From an uncultured Sutterella sp. (GTDB lineage: Bacteria > Pseudomonadota > Gammaproteobacteria > Burkholderiales > Burkholderiaceae_F): a stretch of DNA of 6,389 bases. The notes under the pieces are model-generated. The model searched no databases and was not told where the DNA came from. It worked only from the letters and a program-made list of their open reading frames with translations. The position numbers and the translations under genes are program-made. Each line of letters begins with the position of its first letter. Position 1 is the first letter of the stretch. Shown in pieces: positions 1 to 5,302 of the stretch. The DNA lies in assembly GCA_900553105.1 (NCBI GenBank), contig USCE01000076.1, positions 1 to 6,389 on the forward strand, in the 5' to 3' direction.

Positions 1-62
1 CCCGCCACTGCAGAAAGCAGTGCGAGGTTTTCGTCAAGCGAGGCGAATCGGGGCGCAAACAT
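1..62 (-). CDS. Possible 5' end of an unidentified gene, cut by the left window edge
   Basis: An ATG on the minus strand at 62-60 opens a frame that stays open to the window edge, about 20 codons, beginning MFAPRFASLDENLALL. The stretch is GC-richer than the AT-rich DNA just upstream, as expected at a coding boundary, and a plausible promoter lies 36-65 bases before the ATG. Against it, no Shine-Dalgarno sequence is visible, and all three plus-strand frames are also open across most of this short stretch. The product is not recognised. It does not resemble the N-terminus of HydG. It lies beyond the hairpin at 186-210, so it is probably a separate transcription unit. Confidence 0.35.
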   Translation of the reverse strand, partial: MFAPRFASLDENLALLSAVA

Positions 63-185
63 GATAAAAAATCGATCGTTTAAAAAACGTTCTTTTTATC
101 GTATGCGATTTTTCTAATTTATGTCGAAAAGATTTTGGCTTCTCTAACTTCAATTACTTAGAAGAGATAATGGGTTCAGATACCT
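63..185. other. AT-rich intergenic spacer left of hydE
   Basis: This stretch between the hairpin after hydE and the possible left-edge gene is AT-rich with many A and T runs, and holds no convincing gene on either strand. Besides the candidate promoter it contains a loose inverted repeat, AAAAATCG near 67-74 against CGATTTTT at 106-113. A short imperfect stem also pairs CTAA and TTAG around 145-162. No known regulator site is recognised. Confidence 0.45.
98..127 (-). promoter_or_regulatory. Candidate sigma-70-type promoter for the left-edge gene
   Basis: On the minus strand TCGACA (127-122; one mismatch to TTGACA) is followed after 18 bases by TACGAT (103-98; two mismatches to TATAAT). The surrounding DNA is very AT-rich. 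Transcription would begin near 91 and give a leader of about 30 bases before the ATG at 62. This is a pattern match only. AT-rich DNA yields such matches by chance. Confidence 0.3.
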
Positions 186-210
186 CAAAAGCCCGAATGA
201 CGGGCTTTTG
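186..210 (-). terminator. Hairpin terminator after hydE
   Basis: A perfect 10-bp inverted repeat, CAAAAGCCCG (186-195) and CGGGCTTTTG (201-210), has a 5-base loop. It lies 21 bases past the hydE TAA stop. Read on the minus strand, the GC-rich part GCCCG/CGGGC is followed by TTTTG, giving a short U tract. The symmetric A/T ends mean it could work in both directions. It plausibly ends the hydrogenase maturation transcript. The U tract is short, so termination may be partial. Confidence 0.7.
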
Positions 211-231
211 AGCGGGATGTCAAGGTGGTGA

Positions 232-1347
232 TTAATTTTGCGTGCGTTTAATCCAGTGAACGGAACTGCCTAGAACGTTCAGCCCGACATTGCGTCCTGT
301 TCGTTCAATGCTGTGTTGCAAGTACTTATTCGTATCACTGGGTTCTTGCTCAATAAATGGTTTATTGGCGTAGAGTTGGTAGTTTTTCCTAACAACGCGT
401 GGTGTAATGTTGGGCATGATGACATTACAACCGTGCATGATGCCTTTTTCTCGACCGTTGTCTTCGAGTGCGTGCAGGGCGGTTGCAGCCGCCATATTGA
501 CATCGGGAATGACAAGGCGAGTGGTCGAAAGCATATTTAGTGACAGGCGCATCAGAGACGTTTTATCCATCATACCTTCATCGGTCATATCAGCGCCCTG
601 ACTGGTAATGTAGGGGCCCATGCCGATCATGTCTAAGTCCAGTGCCTGGAATGTTCGAATGTCCTTACAGAGGTTTTCCAGTGTTTGCCCCGGTAGACCG
701 ATCATGACTCCGGAACCTACCTGGTAGCCTGCTTTCCGCAGTCTGCCGAGCGCTTCAAAGCGCCGTTGAAGTCCCTTTTCATGCAAACCGGCACCGGCGT
801 GCAGATGGTTAAAGAGCGCCTCATCGGAAGTCTCAAAGCGCAGGAGATAACGCAAGCCTTTAGGGTTGCCGCTGGCTTCTGCCCATTGACAGTACGTCTC
901 GAGTGTTTGCTCCCCCATGGAAAGCGTGATACCCAAACCGTCGGGCAAATCGTCGCTGACGGTTCTGGCATGAATTTCTTTGAGAACATCGGTGACAAAT
1001 TGAATAAATTTGGGGTCTCGACGTTCTCCAGACTGAAGACAAATTGAACCGTACTGGTTGTGAGCGGCCCAGACTGCGGCTTCAACAATTTGCTCATGTG
1101 TCAGTTCATACCGAGGCACCGCATGATTGGACTTGCGAATACCGCAATATCGGCAGTCAAGCGTACAGATGTTAGAAAATTCAATAAGACCGCGGTAATA
1201 GACATTGTTGCCCAAGTGTCGGGTCGTTGTCTCGTAGGCCGCTTGCTGCAAAATCTCAGCTTCAGCAGAGTCGGTAATACCTAAAAGCCGCACAATATCG
1301 GCATCGGAAAATTCGGTTTGTTTAACAATTTCAGCGATACTTTTCAT
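232..1347 (-). CDS. hydE: [FeFe] hydrogenase H-cluster radical SAM maturase HydE
   Basis: HydE is a cytoplasmic radical SAM enzyme of H-cluster assembly that helps make the 2Fe subcluster with its bridging dithiomethylamine; current models have it acting on the Fe-CO-CN synthon made by HydG. The 371-residue length is typical. The radical SAM motif CTLDCRYC gives cysteines 61, 65 and 68, which bind the [4Fe-4S] cluster next to SAM. The QSGE stretch at 105-108 matches the GGE-like SAM-binding strand, and GVMIGLPGQT (213-222) and GPYITS (244-249) are conserved barrel segments of the HydE/PylB/BioB group. Cysteines for the auxiliary C-terminal cluster seen in some HydE proteins are not evident; the region after GCNVIMPN (306-313) lacks a Cys trio. 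The ATG lies 6 bases after the hydF stop and has no clear Shine-Dalgarno site, so translation is probably coupled to hydF. HydE rather than PylB or BioB is favoured by its position beside hydF and hydA. Confidence 0.95.
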   Translation of the reverse strand: MKSIAEIVKQTEFSDADIVRLLGITDSAEAEILQQAAYETTTRHLGNNVYYRGLIEFSNICTLDCRYCGIRKSNHAVPRYELTHEQIVEAAVWAAHNQYGSICLQSGERRDPKFIQFVTDVLKEIHARTVSDDLPDGLGITLSMGEQTLETYCQWAEASGNPKGLRYLLRFETSDEALFNHLHAGAGLHEKGLQRRFEALGRLRKAGYQVGSGVMIGLPGQTLENLCKDIRTFQALDLDMIGMGPYITSQGADMTDEGMMDKTSLMRLSLNMLSTTRLVIPDVNMAAATALHALEDNGREKGIMHGCNVIMPNITPRVVRKNYQLYANKPFIEQEPSDTNKYLQHSIERTGRNVGLNVLGSSVHWIKRTQN

Positions 1348-1353
1348 AGGGTT

Positions 1354-2595
1354 TTACTGGTTGAGAGCTTTGTCAAAGGCTGCCTTAGCTTCCGGGTGAC
1401 AAGCAAGTACACGGGGCAATACACCTTGTAAATAAGAAATGGTAATGCCGTAATTGGTCATCGGAACACCTTGGGCGCGTGCCTCGCGAAGGCGGGCGAG
1501 CATATGACGGCGGGTAACGATACAACCGCCGCACTGAATGATGACCTTATAGGGTGTTAAGTCCGTGGGAAAGTCTTTGCCGACAGCTACTTCAATTTGA
1601 ACATCTCCAACAACGCTTTTAAGCCAATTAGGGATTTTTACACGGCCGATGTCGTCTTTTAGTGGATGATGAGAGCAAGTTTCGGCAATGAGCACCTTGT
1701 CACCGGGTTGAAGTTTGGTCAACGCCGCCGCCCCCTCAGCCAGCGCGAACAAGTCGCTCTTGGAGTAAGCCATTTGGATCGAAAACGTCGTCACAGGAAT
1801 AGGTTCGGGGACTTCCTTGACCACACGCAAAACGACCTGACTGTCGGTGACAACTAAATCCGGCGTTTTTTTGAGTTCTGCCAACGTTTCGGTGATACGG
1901 TCTTCTTTAATGACTAGACACTTAGCGCCAGCATCCAACAGTTCACGAATGGCCTGTACTTGCGGCAAAATCAAGCGTCCTTTTGGCGCACCTGTATCAA
2001 TTGGGGTGACCAGAATGACCGTATCGCCGGCCTTGGCCAACTCTCCCATTAACGGTCGGTCGGGTTCGGTTTGAGACAATACAGTTTCAACAATGGCGTT
2101 GCGAAGCTCGTTAATTCCTCGGCGCTCAATTGCTGAGGTCAGTACAACGCGATAGCCCTGTTGTCGAAGTTTGGCAATTACGGATTCATCAACTTGAGCC
2201 AAATCCACTTTGTTGAAGACGATGATTGTGGGTGTTGCATTGGCTTTAGTTTGACGCAAAATATTATCTTCGTGTTCGCTCCAAGTGCCCGCAGCACAAA
2301 CAACGATGGCAATATCCATCCATTGCAAAACCGAGAGGCTTTTTTGTACACGAGCGGCGCCCAAATCGCCTACGTCATCAATGCCAGCCGTGTCCATGAA
2401 CACTACCGGCCCTACCGGAGACAGTTCGAAGGCTTTTTCTACCGGATCGGTAGTCGTGCCAGCAACACTGCTCACGATAGAGATATTTTGGTTGGCCAAC
2501 GCATTAATCAGGGAGGACTTCCCGGCATTGCGTTTGCCGAAAAGACCAAAGTGAAGGCGAAGGCCTTTCGGAGTTTCCAGACGGCTGGCAGGCAT
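1354..2595 (-). CDS. hydF: [FeFe] hydrogenase maturation GTPase and scaffold HydF
   Basis: HydF is a GTPase that receives the assembled 2Fe precursor and delivers it to apo-HydA. The 413-residue product shows all three HydF domains. An N-terminal Era-like GTPase has a P-loop GKRNAGKS (20-27), a threonine-rich switch AGTTTDPV (45-52), DTAG (68-71), NKVD (128-131) and SAI (154-156). A middle dimerisation region covers roughly 185-265. A C-terminal cluster domain contains CSH (307-309) and CGGC (355-358), matching the CxH...CxxC motif that binds its [4Fe-4S] cluster. The start is set at 2595 because GAAAGGAA ends 7 bases before this ATG, and the protein then begins directly with MPASRLETPKG. A longer form from TTG at 2634 would start inside the upstream hairpin and lacks support. 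hydE follows after 6 bases. The terminator-like hairpin just upstream suggests lower or separately controlled expression relative to the structural genes. Confidence 0.96.
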   Translation of the reverse strand: MPASRLETPKGLRLHFGLFGKRNAGKSSLINALANQNISIVSSVAGTTTDPVEKAFELSPVGPVVFMDTAGIDDVGDLGAARVQKSLSVLQWMDIAIVVCAAGTWSEHEDNILRQTKANATPTIIVFNKVDLAQVDESVIAKLRQQGYRVVLTSAIERRGINELRNAIVETVLSQTEPDRPLMGELAKAGDTVILVTPIDTGAPKGRLILPQVQAIRELLDAGAKCLVIKEDRITETLAELKKTPDLVVTDSQVVLRVVKEVPEPIPVTTFSIQMAYSKSDLFALAEGAAALTKLQPGDKVLIAETCSHHPLKDDIGRVKIPNWLKSVVGDVQIEVAVGKDFPTDLTPYKVIIQCGGCIVTRRHMLARLREARAQGVPMTNYGITISYLQGVLPRVLACHPEAKAAFDKALNQ

Positions 2596-2602
2596 AATTA
2601 AA

Positions 2603-2610
2603 TTCCTTTC
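2603..2610 (-). promoter_or_regulatory. Ribosome binding site that fixes the hydF start
   Basis: Minus-strand GAAAGGAA lies 7 bases before the ATG at 2595. It supports this start over the in-frame TTG at 2634. It lies immediately after the U tract of the hairpin at 2617-2650, so transcripts reaching it must pass that hairpin or start within or very close to it. Confidence 0.75.
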
Positions 2611-2616
2611 GGATAT

Positions 2617-2650
2617 AAAAAGGGGATCCGCCAATGATAGCGAATCCCCT
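2617..2650 (-). terminator. Intrinsic terminator-like hairpin between cytochrome b and hydF
   Basis: On the minus strand AGGGGATTCGC (2650-2640), an 8-base loop (2639-2632) and GCGGATCCCCT (2631-2621) form an 11-position stem with one mismatch, followed directly by a T run (TTTTT counting the last stem base, 2621-2617) and then ATATCC. This is a textbook rho-independent terminator for the hydA-hydB-cytochrome b transcript. Only about 20 bases separate the T run from the hydF ATG, too few for a full promoter after it. hydF-hydE must therefore be expressed by read-through or from a promoter overlapping or upstream of the hairpin. Confidence 0.75.
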
Positions 2651-2688
2651 GGATTTAGACGTGTCTCAGATGAGTACTTTCGTATAAA

Positions 2689-3354
2689 TTATTTTTCTAA
2701 ATTCGTACGAATAACGTCTTTTTCCAACCACTTCGGAGAGTGGTGTTCGGCAGCTTCGTAAGAGATCGTGCCTTCGCCCGGACCCCAGATGCCCTTGAAG
2801 TGTTCCCAAGACAACAAGGCGAGCGGGATGTGTGCACCGACGACCATCAACGAAGTGATGATAGAGCCCCAAACATGGAAGATGTACATCCACCAGAAAG
2901 CGCCCTTCGGAATCGCCGGAGCGAAGTAAAAGAGCAACCAACCGGTAACGGCCAAGCCATACATCATGAAGAAGAAAATGAGGTAGCTCATCTTTTGGCC
3001 GCCGTTGTAACGACCTTGAGGCGGAACTTCTTCAGGACCAAACGGGATCTTGAAGAAGCGACGCGGATAACCACCGAAGTTACGGAACCACTTGATCGTG
3101 TCCATATCCCAGGTCAACAAGGCATTGAGCGTCGTCGCGAAGCGTTGCGGCGCAAATACCAAGTAGCCGATCAAGTTAAAGGTATAAACAACAGCGATCC
3201 AGATGTGCCAGACCATCAAATTGTTGGCCGTCTCATCCGACAAATTACAGAAATACACTGCTGCGCCGGTAAAAAGTAATGCAAACCACGTCACCGCATT
3301 GACACCGTGGAAGATTTTGTCGGCGGGGTGGAATCGTAAGATACGTTCAGCCAT
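2689..3354 (-). CDS. Cytochrome b subunit, formate dehydrogenase gamma (FdnI/FdoI) type, hydrogenase membrane partner
   Basis: This integral-membrane diheme cytochrome b of 221 residues is close to the FdnI family length (E. coli FdnI is about 217). Four hydrophobic segments are visible at about 19-36, 47-67, 122-144 and 156-182. Candidate heme-ligand histidines are His16 (IFHGVN), His50 (VWHIW), His160 (FHVWG) and His175 (GAHIP). The loop NGGQKMSY (117-124) matches the family's NAGQK motif before helix 3. Similarity to FdnI is clear, but no formate dehydrogenase catalytic or iron-sulfur subunit is nearby. Its ATG overlaps the hydB stop by one base (TAATG), and its GGGAGG ribosome site lies inside the last hydB codons, so it is almost certainly a hydrogenase subunit. 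The inferred role is to pass electrons between periplasmic HydA and the quinone pool. The same gene order, with a gene named fdhC, is known in Shewanella [FeFe] hydrogenase clusters. The terminator hairpin follows 38 bases after its stop. Confidence 0.9.
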   Translation of the reverse strand: MAERILRFHPADKIFHGVNAVTWFALLFTGAAVYFCNLSDETANNLMVWHIWIAVVYTFNLIGYLVFAPQRFATTLNALLTWDMDTIKWFRNFGGYPRRFFKIPFGPEEVPPQGRYNGGQKMSYLIFFFMMYGLAVTGWLLFYFAPAIPKGAFWWMYIFHVWGSIITSLMVVGAHIPLALLSWEHFKGIWGPGEGTISYEAAEHHSPKWLEKDVIRTNLEK

Positions 3355-3698
3355 TAGTGTTTACCTCCCATTGCCGCCAACTGTGAACGCGGGTAGTAGT
3401 GGGTGTGTAAGAGATCATGAGCTAAACCACCGACCGGTTCCGTCTTCATGTCAACATAGAAACGTTGCACGGACGGGTTTTGGTGCGAGTTGGTCAAGCC
3501 GTTCTTTTGGCAGATTTTGTCATCACGGTACAAACCGGCCTGACGAGCCTTAATCACGTCATGGCGTCGTTGGAGAAGATCAACAACAGCGTAGCCCGTG
3601 ACACCGAAGGCTAAGGCGGTAACGCCCACGACTTTCAAGAAGCCGCGACGGCCCAACATAGCAACGGTTTGGCGTTCGGTATATTCATACTTGCGCAT
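3354..3698 (-). CDS. hydB: Periplasmic [FeFe] hydrogenase small subunit with Tat signal
   Basis: The 114-residue small subunit of a two-chain periplasmic [FeFe] hydrogenase wraps around the catalytic subunit and carries the export signal for both. A twin-arginine motif, RRGFLK, is at 17-22 with a hydrophobic stretch at 23-42. Glycine precedes no canonical serine here: the usual S/T before RR is Gly16. The small-subunit domain follows, ending with AHDLLHTHYY (93-102), nearly the same as the SHDLLHTH segment of Desulfovibrio HydB. No strong AxA signal-peptidase site is visible (the best is near TGYA, 34-37), so the signal may be retained as a membrane anchor. The start has a GGAGA ribosome site 6 bases upstream. 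The gene sits 17 bases after the hydA stop and overlaps the cytochrome b gene by one base. Confidence 0.93.
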   Translation of the reverse strand: MRKYEYTERQTVAMLGRRGFLKVVGVTALAFGVTGYAVVDLLQRRHDVIKARQAGLYRDDKICQKNGLTNSHQNPSVQRFYVDMKTEPVGGLAHDLLHTHYYPRSQLAAMGGKH

Positions 3699-3715
3699 TT
3701 ATTGTCTCCATCCAA

Positions 3716-5071
3716 TTAGATTTGCATCGGAATCGGGAAGGTCGGATTCAACCAAGTGGCACTGTCGGTGCGAACTGGTTGACCGCCGCCGTTGACACAA
3801 CCGCCCGGGCAGTTCATCACTTCGATGAAGTGGTAGCGGTTCTTGTCTTCTTTGATGCGACGCAACACGGTTTCAAGTCCTTGCATGGCACCGTTGACAA
3901 CACAGACGCGGACTTCAAAGACCTTGCCGCCGAGTTCCTTAATGGGCACCGGAATCGTGGCTTCGACGATCGCATCGGTATGACCGCGAACGATCTTGAT
4001 GTCAGGATTCTTAAGTTCTTCGCCCGAGAGCACGAAGTAGGCCGTACGCAAAGCGGCTTCCATCACACCACCCGAAGCACCGAAGATCGTGCCGGCACCG
4101 GTGTAGATTTCCATCGTGGAACGTTCACGCGTCTTGGGCATTTCAAGCGGGTTGATACCCTTACGACGGAAGATTTCAGCAATTTCGCGAGCCGTCACGA
4201 CAGCATCAACGTCTTGGAAAGAAGGCGTGTTGGCCGGAATCTTGCCGGTTTTAACCAAGTGCTTCCAAGCAGAGTTCATTTCCGGACGAGCGGCTTCGAA
4301 AATCTTGGCGGTACAAGGCGTCACAGCCACGACATAGATGTCACGCGGGTCTTTGTTCCAGACGTATTCAGCAGCCCAAGTCTTGGCGATCGGGCCACCC
4401 ATTTGAATTGGGCTCTTGGCCGTTGACAAATGGGGAAGGATGCCGGGGTGGAACGTTTCGGCGTTGCGAACCCAAGCCGGGCAGCAACTCGTGAAGTGCG
4501 GGAACGGGTGTTCTGCAGCTTCTTCCAAATCGGGACCGCGCTTGCCAAGGACCCAGTATTGGATCTTTTTGACGAATTCCATGCCTTCTTCAATGATCGT
4601 TTGGTCAGCCGTTTGGTTTACGTCATAGGTAACAAAACCGGCTTTTTCCAAAGCATTGACGAATTGTTCGGTCACGAGTTCACCGGCCTTGGCGCCGAAT
4701 TCTTCACCGACGGACACACGAACAGCAGGCGAGGGGTGAGCAACAACAAGCTTCGTCGGATCGTCAAGTTGCTTCATGACTTCATCGACAAAACTCATTT
4801 GTTCGATCGCATTGAAGGGGCAAGCGATCAAGCATTGGCCGCAAGCCAAGCAGGCATCTTCGCGGATCGTATGAACAACACCCAAACCACCGGAGATGGC
4901 ATGAACCGGGCAGACTTTACGGCAGGTATCGCAACCGACGCAATTGTCTTTGTTGATCTTGATCACGCCGCGCAATTCACCGCGACGAAGATTGCCAACG
5001 TATTCAGGTCCGTCTTCCCCATGCGCATTGGGCGGAGGAGCAAACGTATTGACCAGTATCGTTTTGGACAT
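3716..5071 (-). CDS. hydA: Periplasmic [FeFe] hydrogenase catalytic large subunit
   Basis: HydA catalyses reversible H2 oxidation and proton reduction at the H-cluster. The 451-residue product has no signal peptide of its own; export with HydB is inferred. After a ~40-residue Pro/Gly-containing lead come two ferredoxin-type [4Fe-4S] sites: Cys44, 47, 50, 54 and Cys74, 77, 80, 84. The catalytic domain has L1 TSCCPAW (194-200; Cys196 the proton-relay position, Cys197 a cluster ligand), L2 TPCTAKIFE (251-259; Cys253 ligand, Lys256), TGAGTIFGASGGVMEA (324-339), and L3 VMNCPGGCVNGGGQP (418-432; Cys421 and Cys425 ligands, Met419). L2 usually reads MPC, so Thr251 is unusual. The two-cluster layout plus hydB places it in the Desulfovibrio-like dimeric group (group A). 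The start at 5071 is chosen because GGGAGAG lies 8 bases upstream; an in-frame TTG at 5203 would add 44 residues unlike the family. hydB follows 17 bases downstream. Confidence 0.97.
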   Translation of the reverse strand: MSKTILVNTFAPPPNAHGEDGPEYVGNLRRGELRGVIKINKDNCVGCDTCRKVCPVHAISGGLGVVHTIREDACLACGQCLIACPFNAIEQMSFVDEVMKQLDDPTKLVVAHPSPAVRVSVGEEFGAKAGELVTEQFVNALEKAGFVTYDVNQTADQTIIEEGMEFVKKIQYWVLGKRGPDLEEAAEHPFPHFTSCCPAWVRNAETFHPGILPHLSTAKSPIQMGGPIAKTWAAEYVWNKDPRDIYVVAVTPCTAKIFEAARPEMNSAWKHLVKTGKIPANTPSFQDVDAVVTAREIAEIFRRKGINPLEMPKTRERSTMEIYTGAGTIFGASGGVMEAALRTAYFVLSGEELKNPDIKIVRGHTDAIVEATIPVPIKELGGKVFEVRVCVVNGAMQGLETVLRRIKEDKNRYHFIEVMNCPGGCVNGGGQPVRTDSATWLNPTFPIPMQI

Positions 5072-5079
5072 GTTTAAAT

Positions 5080-5086
5080 CTCTCCC
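5080..5086 (-). promoter_or_regulatory. Ribosome binding site that fixes the hydA start
   Basis: Minus-strand GGGAGAG lies 8 bases before the ATG at 5071. It is the strongest Shine-Dalgarno match in the leader. It supports MSKTILVN as the true N-terminus rather than the TTG at 5203. Confidence 0.8.
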
Positions 5087-5193
5087 AAGATTCAAATTAC
5101 AAACAAAACAGCAATCACTGAGAGCATCAAGCGCCTTGTGCACAGACCTCTTGTTCTCAGGGATCGTACGTACAATTCCTGTTAAACGGCTGC

Positions 5194-5215
5194 CGGTAAG
5201 CAAATGTTGCTACCG
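5194..5215 (-). repeat. Inverted repeat (stem-loop) in the hydA leader
   Basis: CGGTAAGCAA (5194-5203) and TTGCTACCG (5207-5215) pair over 9 bp with one bulged base and a 3-base loop. The stem lies about 90 bases after the stop of the HemN-like gene and 120 before hydA. No T run follows on either strand, so it is not a standard intrinsic terminator. It may be an operator or an RNA structure. Confidence 0.5.
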
Positions 5216-5302
5216 ACTGCATCGACAATATAAGGGAAATTTAAGGAAATTAGGGGCTTTTTCGGTCGATTCGTACTACCTACTAATGGAGTGTGAAAAT
5301 TG

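Larger units (their letters stand above)
5072..5302 (-). promoter_or_regulatory. Leader region upstream of hydA with several repeats
   Basis: This 231-base gap between the HemN-like gene and hydA should contain the hydA promoter, but no convincing -35/-10 pair or FNR box (TTGAT-N4-ATCAA) was found. The best -10-like hexamer is TATATT at 5232-5227 (minus strand), with no good -35. Structured elements are: near-direct repeats AAGGGAAATT and AAGGAAATT (5232-5251); inverted repeat CGGTAAGCAA/TTGCTACCG (5194-5215); near-palindrome GGATCGTACGTACAATTCC (5161-5179); and CTGAGA/TCTCAG arms (5118-5123 and 5155-5160) enclosing the palindrome TGTGCACA (5137-5144). These could be operators or leader RNA structure. 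No clear terminator with a T run for the upstream gene is seen, so read-through into hydA is possible. Confidence 0.45.

Noticed and set aside
2161..2601. Plus-strand open frame opposite the hydF GTPase domain
   Set aside because: It is antisense to a clear P-loop domain, and its composition is what reverse reading of hydF codons would give.
2596..2634. Longer hydF from a TTG at 2634
   Set aside because: The extension would be encoded by the terminator hairpin, and the ATG at 2595 has a well-placed GAAAGGAA.
2666..2941. 91-residue minus-strand frame overlapping the cytochrome b gene
   Set aside because: It is out of frame with a strongly supported membrane protein and shows no motif of its own.
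2689..3354. Formate dehydrogenase operon
   Set aside because: Only the gamma-like cytochrome is present; no molybdopterin or FdnH subunit is nearby, and the gene is translationally coupled to hydB.
3722..5077. Long plus-strand open frames opposite hydA (3722-4426 and 4430-5077)
   Set aside because: They are antisense shadows of a well-conserved gene; their translations show no recognisable domains.
5072..5203. N-terminal extension of hydA from a TTG at 5203
   Set aside because: The extra 44 residues do not look like the family's N-terminus, the TTG lies inside a stem-loop, and a strong GGGAGAG site marks the ATG at 5071.
5072..5302. FNR box in the hydA leader
   Set aside because: Expected for an anaerobic gene, but no TTGAT-N4-ATCAA match was found; TTGAT near 5125-5130 lacks a right half-site.
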